Made by a program: the position numbers and the translations under genes
Part shown: positions 26,309 through 34,539 of the stretch, piece after piece
How positions within the stretch are numbered: the first letter of the stretch is position 1
How the letters are laid out: the number at the start of each line of letters is the position of its first letter
Notes under the pieces: model-generated
The model's input: the letters and a program-made list of their open reading frames with translations, nothing else
Database searches by the model: none
What the model was told of the DNA's origin: nothing
NCBI RefSeq assembly: GCF_001437285.1
Contig: NZ_JQBF01000003.1
Span: 62,001-126,000, forward strand
DNA: 64,000 bases
Reading direction: 5' to 3'
Source of the DNA: Pediococcus pentosaceus
Lineage (GTDB): Bacteria > Bacillota > Bacilli > Lactobacillales > Lactobacillaceae

Positions 26309-26494
26309 TCACATCGAAAGAAGAGGTTGCCTCAATTATTAGTAGATCCGGCTAGATGACTAAGCATCAATGACCCGAATTGAAAGGAAAAGAGGCCGAA
26401 ATGACTACATGCTTATTCATGTACGATTTGGGCTCTGGTTGAATAAGCCAGAGACTGTCGCAATGAAAATTGCGGAGCGCTATCTACGATTTGA
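26309..26494 (+). ncRNA. Lysine riboswitch (L box) upstream of lysP
   Basis: All main parts are visible: P1 TCACATCG (26309-26316) with CGATTTGA (26487-26494); AGAGGTTGC; AGTAG and TGA; the conserved GAAAGGAAAAGAGGCCGAA (26382-26400); P3 ACATG/CATGT; P4 CTCTGG/CCAGAG; ACTGTC; P5 CGCAAT/ATTGCG; and GGAGCGCTATCTAC. It is followed by a terminator, so lysine binding would stop transcription into lysP. Confidence 0.95.
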
Positions 26495-26510
26495 CTAATG
26501 ATTTTAAACA

Positions 26511-26553
26511 GTCTTTTTGTGCGTAGGAATGCTCACAAAAAGGCTTTTTATTT
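26511..26553 (+). terminator. Riboswitch-controlled terminator before lysP
   Basis: GTCTTTTTGTG (26511-26521) pairs with CACAAAAAGGC (26534-26544), followed by TTTTTATTTTG. GACT just after P1 can pair with AGTC in the 5' arm, giving a short antiterminator. Confidence 0.88.
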
Positions 26554-26603
26554 TGTTTTTTGAAAATCAACAGCGCCTCTTTTATTTTATAGGAGGTTTT
26601 CTT

Positions 26604-28055
26604 ATGGCAGAACAAGGTGGTAGTCAGGTTAAGCGTGCCTTAAAGACGCGACATATTTCAATGATTTCACTGGGTGGAAGTATTGGTACAGGATTATTCG
26701 TAGCCAGTGGATCGGCAATCTCTACTGCAGGTCCCGGTGGTGCATTATTAGCTTACGTTGGGATGGGGGTCATGGTCTATTTCCTCATGACTAGTTTAGG
26801 AGAAATGGCGACTTATATGCCGGTTTCGGGTTCGTTTTCAACGTACGCAACTAAATACGTTGATCCAGCCTTTGGCTTTGCAATGGGATGGAATTACTGG
26901 TTTAACTGGGCTATTACGGTTGCAGTTGATATTAGTACCATTGCCTTGATTATGAAATTCTGGTTTCCGCACGCTCCGGGGTGGATCTGGAGCCTGTTGG
27001 CACTAGTGCTAGTTTTCTTGGTAAATGCTTTGACGGTTAAAGCTTTTGGTGAGACTGAATATTGGATTGCTTTAATTAAGTTAGTCACGGTTATTATATT
27101 TTTGGTCGTAGGAGTTTTAACCATTGTCGGAATTATGGGAGGTAAAGCCACATATTTAGAAAACTTTGTGTATCATAAAGCCCCATTTGTGGGTGGGATC
27201 CCTGCTATTCTTAGTGTTTTCGTTGTGGCTGGTTTCTCGTTTCAAGGTACAGAATTGATTGGAATTACAGCTGGCGAATCTGAAACACCTGAAACTAGTG
27301 TTCCGAAGGCCATTAGCCAAGTATTTTGGCGAATTTTACTATTTTACATCTTAGCAATTTTTGTAATTGCTTGTATCATCCCTTATACAAGCCCTAATTT
27401 ATTAGGATCATCAGCCCGTGATGTTTCCATTAGTCCATTTACCCTTGTGTTCCGTCGGGCCGGACTAGCAGGAGCAGCTGGGGTAATGAATGCGGTTATT
27501 TTGACCTCAGTACTATCCTCAGCTAATTCGGGAATGTATGCCTCGACTAGGATGTTATATTCGCTTTCGAAACAAGGATTTGCTGCCAAAATTTTTGGTA
27601 AAACTTCGAAGCGAGGAATCCCATACCTGGCCTTACTTGGTACAACTATCGTAGGATTGCTAACCTTTATTTCCAGTATTATGGGACCTAAAATTTATAT
27701 ATGGTTAGTTGCTGCCAGTGGACTGACTGGCTTTGTGGCTTGGGTCGGTATTGCGATTGCTCATTGGCGGTTCCGTCGGGCTTTTATTAAACAAGGACAT
27801 GACGTGTCAGAACTTAGATATCGTGCAAAATGGTTCCCATTTGGACCACTCTTTGCCTTTGTTCTCAGTATTATTGTGATTGCGGGACAAGATATTCATT
27901 CCATTGCTAATTTCGATTGGCAAGCAATTGGGATTACGTACATGGCAATTCCGCTATTCATTGTGTTGTATACCTATTATAAAATTAGATATAAAACGAA
28001 GTTAATACCGCTGGAAGAAATCGATTTATCGCGTCCAGATATCACGAAAGAATAA
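26604..28055 (+). CDS. lysP: Lysine-specific permease LysP (APC family)
   Basis: A 483-residue transporter with 12 hydrophobic segments. The start of helix 1, SMISLGGSIGTGLFVASG, and the stretch AGPGGALLAYVGMGVMVYFLMTSLGEMA are the amino acid permease signature; GFSFQGTELIGITAGESE is found in the basic amino acid/lysine branch. ATG 26604 follows AGGAGG (26591-26596); an in-frame start at 26517 lies inside the terminator hairpin and is rejected. The lysine riboswitch in front makes lysine the expected substrate. Confidence 0.95.
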   Translation: MAEQGGSQVKRALKTRHISMISLGGSIGTGLFVASGSAISTAGPGGALLAYVGMGVMVYFLMTSLGEMATYMPVSGSFSTYATKYVDPAFGFAMGWNYWFNWAITVAVDISTIALIMKFWFPHAPGWIWSLLALVLVFLVNALTVKAFGETEYWIALIKLVTVIIFLVVGVLTIVGIMGGKATYLENFVYHKAPFVGGIPAILSVFVVAGFSFQGTELIGITAGESETPETSVPKAISQVFWRILLFYILAIFVIACIIPYTSPNLLGSSARDVSISPFTLVFRRAGLAGAAGVMNAVILTSVLSSANSGMYASTRMLYSLSKQGFAAKIFGKTSKRGIPYLALLGTTIVGLLTFISSIMGPKIYIWLVAASGLTGFVAWVGIAIAHWRFRRAFIKQGHDVSELRYRAKWFPFGPLFAFVLSIIVIAGQDIHSIANFDWQAIGITYMAIPLFIVLYTYYKIRYKTKLIPLEEIDLSRPDITKE

Positions 28056-28135
28056 TTTTTTCAAGATATTGTTTTGGGGTCGTTTGGTGGTACAATATGT
28101 AGTGCTAAAAAACGAAAAAAGAGGTATTTCTTATA

Positions 28136-28768
28136 ATGATTGCTTTATCAGGCCCAATTGGCGCAGGAAAGACAACACTTACAGAATTATTAACAAGTCA
28201 CTGGGAAAGTGATGCTTATTACGAATCAGTAGATGATAATAAAATTTTGCCACTTTTCTACAAAGATCCTAAACGCTATGCGTTCTTACTTCAAATTTAC
28301 TTTTTGAATAAACGTATGGATAGTATCAAGCAAGCTAATAGCGATGCTCGTAGTGTTATGGACCGTTCGATTTATGAAGATTCACTTTTGTTCCATTTGA
28401 ACGCTGATTTAGGACGAGCAACTAATACAGAAGTGGATATTTACGATTCGTTACTTAAAAATATGATGCAAGAGTTGCCACGTCTTTCATATAAGAAGAA
28501 TCCCGATTTACTAGTTCATATTGATATTTCGTTTGATACAATGTTAAAACGGATCAAAAAGCGCGGTCGTTCATTCGAACAAATCGAAAATGATCCATCA
28601 TTATACGAATACTATCACGAACTCAATAAGCGCTATGTTGCTTGGTTCGATAATTATGATCAAAGTGCTAAAATTAAAATTGACGGTGATAAATATGATT
28701 TTGTGGAAAATCCAGAAGCTCGTCAAAAAGTTATTCAACTAATTGATGAAAAGATTGCCACAATTTAA
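28136..28768 (+). CDS. Deoxynucleoside kinase (deoxyadenosine/deoxyguanosine/deoxycytidine type)
   Basis: A 210-residue salvage kinase that phosphorylates deoxynucleosides with ATP. P-loop GPIGAGKTT at residues 6-14, the DRS motif in VMDRSIYEDSLLFH, and the lid KRIKKRGRSFEQ. In some lactobacilli dAK and dGK are two adjacent genes forming a heterodimer; only one copy is here. TACAAT at 28092-28097 may be its -10, and AAGAGG precedes the ATG. It may use deoxyadenosine or deoxyguanosine; specificity is not readable. Confidence 0.9.
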   Translation: MIALSGPIGAGKTTLTELLTSHWESDAYYESVDDNKILPLFYKDPKRYAFLLQIYFLNKRMDSIKQANSDARSVMDRSIYEDSLLFHLNADLGRATNTEVDIYDSLLKNMMQELPRLSYKKNPDLLVHIDISFDTMLKRIKKRGRSFEQIENDPSLYEYYHELNKRYVAWFDNYDQSAKIKIDGDKYDFVENPEARQKVIQLIDEKIATI

Positions 28769-29026
28769 TTGATATCTACCCGGCTTTTTTGTAGAATTAG
28801 TTTATAAATTAATAGAGAAATTAAAGGCGTTTAAAGTAGGTTTTCAGAGAGATCCGCATGGTGGAAAGGATTAGCCGAAACTCCGGCGCTAGTTAAAAGG
28901 TGGGTAATGCCACACGGTGATTCCGTTATCGTCGGATTGAGTGCACCGCTTATATAAGCAGGTGAACTTGGGTGGTACCGCGAAAAGAGTCTCTTCGTCC
29001 CAATGTGGATAGAGGCTCTTTTTCTA
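28769..29026 (+). ncRNA. T-box leader of serS with promoter and terminator
   Basis: Promoter TTGATA (28769-28774), 17 bases, TAGAAT (28792-28797). The leader then has AGAGAGATCCG and a stem I region, and the T-box core GGTGAACTTGGGTGGTACCG with GCG at 28961-28982. The terminator AAAGAGTCTC pairs with GAGGCTCTTT (about 28985-29022), then T run. Uncharged tRNA-Ser would open the terminator. Serine is inferred from the gene; a TCC triplet at 28882-28884 is one candidate codon but stem I could not be folded with certainty. Confidence 0.92.
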
Positions 29027-29046
29027 TATTTAAGGAGGATGTAATT

Positions 29047-30327
29047 ATGTTAGATTTGAAAATGATTCGTAATCATGTAGAAGACGTCAAAGCTAAATTA
29101 GCAACTCGGGGTGTAGAACCTGAAGCAATCGACGATTTATTGGCTAAGGATAATGAACGCCGTGAATTGATTGTAAAGAGTGAAAATTTGAAAAAGCTTC
29201 GTAATGAAGTGTCTGATCAAATTTCACAATTAAAACGTAATAAAGAAGACGCTAACGATAAAATTCAAGAAATGCGTAAAGTGAGCCAAGATATTAAAGG
29301 CTTAGACGAACAACTGGAAAATATTGCCGAAGAAGTTGAAAGCAAAGCTGCTCATCTGCCTAATCTACCACATGAAGATGTACCGGTTAGTTTAACTGAA
29401 GAGGGTAGTGTTGAACAACGTCGTAATGGAACACCACGGACTTTTGACTTTACGCCTAAGGCTCACTGGGAAATTGGAGAAGAATTAGGAATCTTAGACT
29501 TCGAACGAGCTGCTAAAGTTGCTGGTAGTCGTTTTGTATACTACGTTGGGGATGGAGCTCGTCTTGAACGAGCAGTTTACAATTTCTTTTTAGATCAAAA
29601 TAATGCAGCTGGCTTTACAGAAGAAATCACACCTTACATGGTTAACGATGCATCAATGTTTGGAACTGGTCAATTTCCAAAGTTTAAAGAAACCCATGCC
29701 GGTTATGAAGTAAAAGATGAAGGACTAACTTTAATTCCTACAGCTGAAGTACCTTTGGTAAATTACTATCGTGATGAAATCATTGATGAAGAAAAGTTAC
29801 CAATTAGCGTAACAGCATTATCACCAGCATTCCGTTCAGAAGCAGGAAGTGCCGGACGAGATACACGTGGTTTGATTCGTATGCATCAATTTAATAAGGT
29901 AGAAATGGTCAAGATTGCTAAGCCAGAACAATCATGGAATGAATTAGAAAAATTAACTACCCATGCTGAAACCCTTCTTCAAAAATTGGGATTGCCTTAT
30001 CGAGTGATTACCCTAACCACTGGGGATATGAGTTTTACGGCAGCCAAGACTTACGATCTTGAAGTGTGGATTCCAGCTCAAGATAAATACCGCGAAATTT
30101 CAAGTTGTTCAAACTGTACTGATTTCCAAGCTCGTCGTGCACATATTCGTTTCCGCGATGAAAATGGTAAGTTGCAATACGTACACACCCTAAATGGATC
30201 TGGTTTGGCGGTCGGACGTACAGTAGCTGCAATTTTAGAAAACTATCAAAATGAAGATGGAACAGTCAACGTTCCGGAAGCTTTAGTACCTTATATGCAA
30301 GGGACAACTGTAATTGGTAAAAAGTAA
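29047..30327 (+). CDS. serS: Seryl-tRNA synthetase
   Basis: A 426-residue class II synthetase. The N-terminal 110 residues form the two-helix coiled-coil arm that grips the long variable arm of tRNA-Ser ([15 protein letters not shown] to [14 protein letters not shown]). Motif 2 reads [21 protein letters not shown] and motif 3 [22 protein letters not shown] 29047 follows AAGGAGG; an earlier frame start at 28972 is inside the T-box. Single gene, ended by a terminator. Confidence 0.98.
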   Translation: MLDLKMIRNHVEDVKAKLATRGVEPEAIDDLLAKDNERRELIVKSENLKKLRNEVSDQISQLKRNKEDANDKIQEMRKVSQDIKGLDEQLENIAEEVESKAAHLPNLPHEDVPVSLTEEGSVEQRRNGTPRTFDFTPKAHWEIGEELGILDFERAAKVAGSRFVYYVGDGARLERAVYNFFLDQNNAAGFTEEITPYMVNDASMFGTGQFPKFKETHAGYEVKDEGLTLIPTAEVPLVNYYRDEIIDEEKLPISVTALSPAFRSEAGSAGRDTRGLIRMHQFNKVEMVKIAKPEQSWNELEKLTTHAETLLQKLGLPYRVITLTTGDMSFTAAKTYDLEVWIPAQDKYREISSCSNCTDFQARRAHIRFRDENGKLQYVHTLNGSGLAVGRTVAAILENYQNEDGTVNVPEALVPYMQGTTVIGKK

Positions 30328-30337
30328 ATAGTTATCT

Positions 30338-30374
30338 AAAAATAAGAGACCCCACTGAGGCCTCTTATTTTTTT
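30338..30374 (+). terminator. Terminator of serS
   Basis: AAAATAAGAG pairs with CTCTTATTTT, loop of 13 bases, T run. The next 120 bases (30375-30498) are AT-rich with no gene. Confidence 0.9.
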
Positions 30375-30498
30375 ATGGAATCCATAAAGGATAAATCTCT
30401 GATTAGAAATATTTTTCAGTAAATATGGTAGAAAAAGGGTGATTTAAAGCTATTAAAAAAATTAATAAAGAAAAATTTAATTTTTTTTGCAAAAGTGA

Positions 30499-30527
30499 TT
30501 GACATAACGGAGTTTTATCCGTATTAT
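30499..30527 (+). promoter_or_regulatory. Promoter of the five-tRNA operon
   Basis: TTGACA (30499-30504), 17-base spacer, TATTAT (30522-30527): a strong promoter 28 bases before the first tRNA. Confidence 0.88.
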
Positions 30528-30554
30528 ATATAAATGTGTTCACGAGAGATTTAT

Positions 30555-30627
30555 GGAGGATTAGCTCAGTTGGGAGAGCATCTGCCTTACAAGCAGGAGG
30601 TCACAGGTTCGAGCCCTGTATCCTCCA
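30555..30627 (+). tRNA. tRNA-Val (anticodon TAC)
   Basis: 73 bases. Acceptor GGAGGAT/ATCCTCC, anticodon stem CTGCC/AAGCAG region with loop CTTACAA, TTCGAGC in the T loop, discriminator A. CCA is not encoded. Confidence 0.97.
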
Positions 30628-30669
30628 TTGAGAAGCGATTCTCAATGGTCTAATAAAATAGAATTATTT

Positions 30670-30751
30670 GCGGGCGTGGCGGAACTGGCAGACGCGCAAG
30701 ATTTAGGTTCTTGTATCGCAAGGTGTGGGGGTTCGAATCCCTTCGCCCGCA
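30670..30751 (+). tRNA. tRNA-Leu (anticodon TAG)
   Basis: 82 bases with a long variable arm. Acceptor GCGGGCG/CGCCCGC, anticodon stem CAAGA/TCTTG with loop TTTAGGT, T loop TTCGAAT. CCA not encoded. Confidence 0.97.
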
Positions 30752-30763
30752 TATCGATTTTAA

Positions 30764-30836
30764 GCCGACTTAGCTCAGCTGGCAGAGCATCTGTCTTGTA
30801 AACAGGGGGTCGGAGGTTCGAATCCTCTAGTCGGCA
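30764..30836 (+). tRNA. tRNA-Thr (anticodon TGT)
   Basis: 73 bases. Acceptor GCCGACT/AGTCGGC, anticodon loop CTTGTAA, T loop TTCGAAT. CCA not encoded. Confidence 0.97.
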
Positions 30837-30840
30837 TTTT

Positions 30841-30912
30841 GCGGAAGTAGTTCAGTGGTAGAACATCACCTTGCCATGGTGGGGGTCGCGGGTTCGAATC
30901 CCGTCTTCCGCT
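30841..30912 (+). tRNA. tRNA-Gly (anticodon GCC)
   Basis: 72 bases, four bases after tRNA-Thr. Acceptor GCGGAAG/CTTCCGC, anticodon loop TTGCCAT, discriminator T as is usual for glycine tRNA. Confidence 0.96.
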
Positions 30913-30933
30913 TTGTACCAAATTTAATATTTT

Positions 30934-31007
30934 GCACCCATAGCGCAACTGGATAGAGTGTCTGACTACGAATCAGAAGGTTGCAGGTTCGACTCCTGCT
31001 GGGTGCA
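30934..31007 (+). tRNA. tRNA-Arg (anticodon ACG)
   Basis: 74 bases. Acceptor GCACCCA/TGGGTGC, anticodon loop CTACGAA; A34 would be changed to inosine. Last tRNA of the five-gene unit. Confidence 0.97.
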
Positions 31008-31013
31008 TCGCTT

Positions 31014-31050
31014 AAAAAAGTATTAATCGGATATGATTAATGCTTTTTTT
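31014..31050 (+). terminator. Terminator of the five-tRNA operon
   Basis: AGTATTAATC pairs with GATTAATGCT (one G-T pair), followed by seven Ts. Confidence 0.88.
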
Positions 31051-31085
31051 GTTTTCTAAATCACCGGTTTAAATTTGTGCTAGAA

Positions 31086-31091
31086 TATAAT
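31086..31091 (+). promoter_or_regulatory. -10 element for tRNA-Pro
   Basis: TATAAT at 31086-31091, six bases before the mature tRNA-Pro 5' end; no clear -35. Confidence 0.4.
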
Positions 31092-31097
31092 GGTTGG

Positions 31098-31171
31098 CGG
31101 GAAGTAGCTCAGCTTGGTAGAGCACCACGTTCGGGGCGTGGGGGTCGCAAGTTCAAATCTTGTTTTCCCGA
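31098..31171 (+). tRNA. tRNA-Pro (anticodon CGG)
   Basis: 74 bases. Acceptor CGGGAAG with TTTCCCG (one G-T pair), anticodon stem CCACG/CGTGG with loop TTCGGGG, giving anticodon CGG, which reads only CCG. It has its own -10 and terminator, separate from the cluster. Confidence 0.93.
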
Positions 31172-31189
31172 TTGAGATAGGTCAAGAAT

Positions 31190-31228
31190 AAACTTATTAT
31201 TGATGTTTAATTGATGGTAAGTTTTTTT
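31190..31228 (+). terminator. Terminator of tRNA-Pro
   Basis: AAACTTA (31190-31196) pairs with TAAGTTT (31218-31224), T run to 31228. Confidence 0.75.
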
Positions 31229-31275
31229 ATTTTCTTAAGGTTTTGATAGCTTTAAGGCGGAATAATTAATATTTT

Positions 31276-31323
31276 TTGCAATTTTCTGTCAGTCTCGTAT
31301 AATAATAGTCAACATTAGTCAGA
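31276..31323 (+). promoter_or_regulatory. ctsR promoter and CtsR operator
   Basis: TTGCAA (31276-31281), 16 bases, TATAAT (31298-31303). Directly after it, AGTCAACATTAGTCAGA (31307-31323) is a tandem heptad with three-base spacer that fits the CtsR box RGTCAAA-NAN-RGTCAAA with two changes. The position over the transcript start means repression by CtsR and self-control of the operon. Confidence 0.87.
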
Positions 31324-31342
31324 GTATAGAAAGGTGGTCGTT

Positions 31343-31807
31343 ATGCAAGGACAGAATATTTCAGATATAATTGAGCGGTATTTAAAGGAAATCTTGGCTA
31401 ATTCAGAGGAGATTGAAATTCGCCGTTCTGAAATTGCCGATCAATTCGATGTCGTACCATCTCAGATTAATTATGTAATTAAGACTAGATTCACCATTCA
31501 AAATGGTTACGTGGTTGAAAGTAAGCGTGGTGGCGGTGGATACATTAGAATTGAAAAAGTTAAACTTCTTGACGATATTGATGTTTTGGATTCTTTAATA
31601 CGGGTAATTGGAGATTCATTGAATGAACGTGATGCGATTTCAATTCTAGGCAGTTTATATGAAGACTCCGTACTAAGTAAACGAGAAGCGAGCTTATTAG
31701 CCTCGACCCTTTCCAAAAGTACTTTAAATATTGGCGATCGTAATTTAGAAGAACAAATTAGAGCAAAAGTGATGATTGGAATTTTGAATCATCTCAGATA
31801 TGAATAG
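31343..31807 (+). CDS. ctsR: Heat-shock repressor CtsR
   Basis: A 154-residue repressor of clp genes that lets go of DNA on heating. The winged helix-turn-helix has IRRSEIADQFDVVPSQINYVIKTRF and the wing SKRGGGGYIRI, whose glycine-rich tip is the heat sensor in Bacillus. ATG 31343 follows AAGGTGG; a GTG at 31334 is part of that ribosome site. The mcsA and mcsB genes that follow ctsR in Bacillus are absent, as is usual in lactobacilli, so control by arginine phosphorylation is not expected from this operon. Confidence 0.96.
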   Translation: MQGQNISDIIERYLKEILANSEEIEIRRSEIADQFDVVPSQINYVIKTRFTIQNGYVVESKRGGGGYIRIEKVKLLDDIDVLDSLIRVIGDSLNERDAISILGSLYEDSVLSKREASLLASTLSKSTLNIGDRNLEEQIRAKVMIGILNHLRYE

Positions 31808-31834
31808 TAGAGATTAGAGAAAGACAGGTGGAAA

Positions 31835-34300
31835 ATGGAAAATTTATTTACCCCTAGTGCAAGGAATGCCTTGGTTATTGCTCAAGAACAAGCAAAAAGA
31901 TTTAAACACCCCGCGGTGGGTACTGAACACCTGTTGTTAGCATTGGCAATTGAGACTAATGGTGTAGCGCGAAGCATCTTAGGACAATTCAATGTTACAG
32001 AAGTGGACGTTGCTGAGGAAATTGAGCAATTTACCGGCTATGGTAACTTACGAACAGTAAAAGATGATTATTTACCATATTCACCAAAAGCTAGTGAAAT
32101 TTTAGTCAACGCTCAAGAGCAGGCTAAGCAATTAAACGCTATTAAAATTGGAACCGAACATTTATTACTTGCTTTAGTGCAAAATGATAATATTTTGTCT
32201 TCAAGAATTTTATTGGCGTTGGATACAGATATTGCCGAGGTTCGCAAAGTTACTTTACGTAAATTAGGTGTAAATCCAGCTACTCAAAATCGACGTAGTA
32301 AGCAACGGGCTACAAGTGCTGAAGGAACCCCAACTTTAGATTCAGTTGCACGAGACTTGACGGCGATGGCTGCTGAAGGAAAAATTGATCCAGTGGTGGG
32401 GCGGACAAAAGAAGTTCGTCGCGTAATCCAAATTTTAAGCCGACGGACTAAGAACAATCCAGTATTGATTGGTGAACCAGGAGTTGGTAAGACGGCGATT
32501 GCCGAAGGATTAGCTCAAAAGATTATCGATCAAGATGTTCCAACTGATATGCAAAATAAACGATTAATGATGCTAGAGATGGGTTCTTTAGTGGCGGGAA
32601 CTAAGTACCGTGGTGAATTTGAAGATCGTTTAAAAAAGGTGATTGAAGAAATTCGTAATGATGGTCAAGTGATTGTCTTTATTGATGAGTTACACACGTT
32701 AATTGGAGCTGGCGGGGCTGAGGGAGCCATTGACGCTTCTAATATCCTAAAACCAGCTTTAGCTCGTGGTGAGCTACAAACGATTGGTGCAACTACTTTA
32801 ACAGAATACCAAAAGTATATCGAAGCTGATGCTGCTTTGGAACGACGTTTTGCTAAAGTGGAAGTTGATGAACCTACGGAAGCTGAAGCAGTTCAAATTT
32901 TAAGAGGAATTCGTCCTAAGTATGAAGAACATCACCAAGTTAAAATTTCAGATGATGCCATTCAACAAGCAGTTACTTTATCATCACGTTATATTGCAGA
33001 CCGTTTTCTTCCCGATAAGGCCATCGATTTAATCGATGAAGCGGCTGCTAAAATTCGAATCGATGCCTCTGAGAAGCAAGTGAAAAAAGTTACGGATGAA
33101 GATCGATTAGAAAAATTACGAACAGCTAAAGAAGAAGCGATTGATAATCAAGATTTCGAAAAGGCTGCCGACATCCGTAAGAAAGAAATGAAGTTACACC
33201 GTAAGATTGAGCGTGCTGAAAATAACCCAGAAACCAATGAAGCTAAAAAAGATTATAAATTAATTGAAAATGGCGAAGATATTGCGCAAATCGTTTCAGA
33301 TTGGACTGGTGTACCTTTAACGCAGATGAAACAATCTGAGTCAGATCGCTTGATTAATTTAGAGAAAACTTTGCACGAACGAGTAATTGGTCAAGAAGAA
33401 GCTGTTTCGTCAGTAGCTCGAGCTATTCGCCGTGCACGTTCAGGTTTGAAGAGCCCTAAGCGACCAATTGGTTCTTTTATGTTCCTTGGTCCTACAGGGG
33501 TTGGTAAAACAGAACTGGCTAAGTCTTTAGCAGATATTATGTTTGGTTCGGAAGATAATATGATCAGAATTGATATGTCTGAGTATATGGAACGTTACAG
33601 CACTAGTCGTCTAGTTGGATCAGCACCAGGTTATGTGGGTTACGACGAGGGTGGACAATTGACTGAACAGGTTCGTCGGAAACCATACTCAGTTGTTTTA
33701 TTTGATGAAGTAGAAAAAGCTCATCCAGATGTCTTTAATTTGTTACTTCAAGTTTTTGATGATGGTTTTCTAACTGATTCTAAGGGCCGACGAGTTGATT
33801 TTAGAAATACTATTATCATTATGACGTCTAACTTGGGAGCTACAGCATTGAGGGATGAAAAATCAGTCGGCTTTGGTGCTCAAAATGCAGCTGAAGATTA
33901 CCATGCTATGGCAGATAAAGTACGTGAAGTTTTGAAGCAGAGTTTCCGTCCCGAATTCCTCAATCGGATTGACGAAACCATTATTTTCCATTCATTAACG
34001 AAACCTGAACTCCATCAAATCGTTAAATTGATGGCTAAAGATGTCATTCAGCGGATGAGTGAGCAGGGAATTAATGCCAAGTTTACTCCTAGTGCAATTG
34101 ATGTGGTGGCTGAAGCTGGATTTGATCCTGAATATGGGGCACGTCCATTGCGTCGAGCCTTACAAACTAAGGTTGAAGACCAATTAAGTGAATTAATGTT
34201 GTCCGGTGAAGCTAAGGTTGGTGACGATATTACGATCGGAGCGCGCAACGGAAAAATTAATTTAAAAGTTAAAAATAAAACATTAATAAAAAATAAATAA
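31835..34300 (+). CDS. clpC: ATP-dependent Clp protease ATP-binding subunit ClpC
   Basis: An 821-residue AAA+ unfoldase that feeds ClpP. It has the double Clp-N repeat ([19 protein letters not shown] and [19 protein letters not shown]), first ATPase with GEPGVGKT (about 213-220), a UVR-type coiled coil around residues 424-460, and a second ATPase with GPTGVGKT (about 552-559). The loop used for ClpP docking is in the second ATPase. SD AGGTGG precedes ATG 31835 by six bases. It is co-transcribed with ctsR. Confidence 0.97.
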   Translation: MENLFTPSARNALVIAQEQAKRFKHPAVGTEHLLLALAIETNGVARSILGQFNVTEVDVAEEIEQFTGYGNLRTVKDDYLPYSPKASEILVNAQEQAKQLNAIKIGTEHLLLALVQNDNILSSRILLALDTDIAEVRKVTLRKLGVNPATQNRRSKQRATSAEGTPTLDSVARDLTAMAAEGKIDPVVGRTKEVRRVIQILSRRTKNNPVLIGEPGVGKTAIAEGLAQKIIDQDVPTDMQNKRLMMLEMGSLVAGTKYRGEFEDRLKKVIEEIRNDGQVIVFIDELHTLIGAGGAEGAIDASNILKPALARGELQTIGATTLTEYQKYIEADAALERRFAKVEVDEPTEAEAVQILRGIRPKYEEHHQVKISDDAIQQAVTLSSRYIADRFLPDKAIDLIDEAAAKIRIDASEKQVKKVTDEDRLEKLRTAKEEAIDNQDFEKAADIRKKEMKLHRKIERAENNPETNEAKKDYKLIENGEDIAQIVSDWTGVPLTQMKQSESDRLINLEKTLHERVIGQEEAVSSVARAIRRARSGLKSPKRPIGSFMFLGPTGVGKTELAKSLADIMFGSEDNMIRIDMSEYMERYSTSRLVGSAPGYVGYDEGGQLTEQVRRKPYSVVLFDEVEKAHPDVFNLLLQVFDDGFLTDSKGRRVDFRNTIIIMTSNLGATALRDEKSVGFGAQNAAEDYHAMADKVREVLKQSFRPEFLNRIDETIIFHSLTKPELHQIVKLMAKDVIQRMSEQGINAKFTPSAIDVVAEAGFDPEYGARPLRRALQTKVEDQLSELMLSGEAKVGDDITIGARNGKINLKVKNKTLIKNK

Positions 34301-34318
34301 TTTAACATTGCAAGTTGT

Positions 34319-34347
34319 TTGACAAAGCATATGGCAAGGAATAAAAT
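34319..34347 (+). promoter_or_regulatory. Promoter of rpoBC
   Basis: TTGACA (34319-34324), 17-base spacer, TAAAAT (34342-34347), a strong promoter. About 185 bases of leader follow before rpoB. Confidence 0.88.
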
Positions 34348-34420
34348 GTAATATGTATGTTAAAGCAGGGTTAAATGAGACAGTGCGATCTATTGTCCGC
34401 AGTGTTCTAGATAAAAAAGC

Positions 34421-34461
34421 AAAAATAGTTTCTTATAGAGGACTATTTTTGGTTTTTTTTT
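34421..34461 (+). terminator. Attenuator-like hairpin in the rpoB leader
   Basis: AAAAATAGT (34421-34429) pairs with ACTATTTTT (34442-34450), followed by GG and a nine-T run. It lies between the rpoB promoter and gene. The leader as a whole may be the Lacto-rpoB motif described for Lactobacillales, which could not be checked by eye. Confidence 0.7.
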
Positions 34462-34539
34462 GCTAAAAAACAGGTTTCAGTGCAAATTGTAATCAAACTG
34501 TAACATTTAACTCGTTTAGAAATTGGAGAGGTGAATAAC

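Noticed and set aside
28882-28884. TCC as the serine specifier codon of the T-box
   Set aside because: The triplet sits partly in a GCCG/CGGC hairpin and stem I could not be folded surely by eye, so the specifier is left open.
28972-29046. Longer N-terminus of SerS beginning inside the T-box leader
   Set aside because: The extension is read from the T-box and terminator; ATG 29047 has a full ribosome site and gives the family start.
30555-31171. rRNA operon next to the tRNA cluster
   Set aside because: No 5S, 16S or 23S sequence is seen on either side; the tRNAs have their own promoter and terminators.
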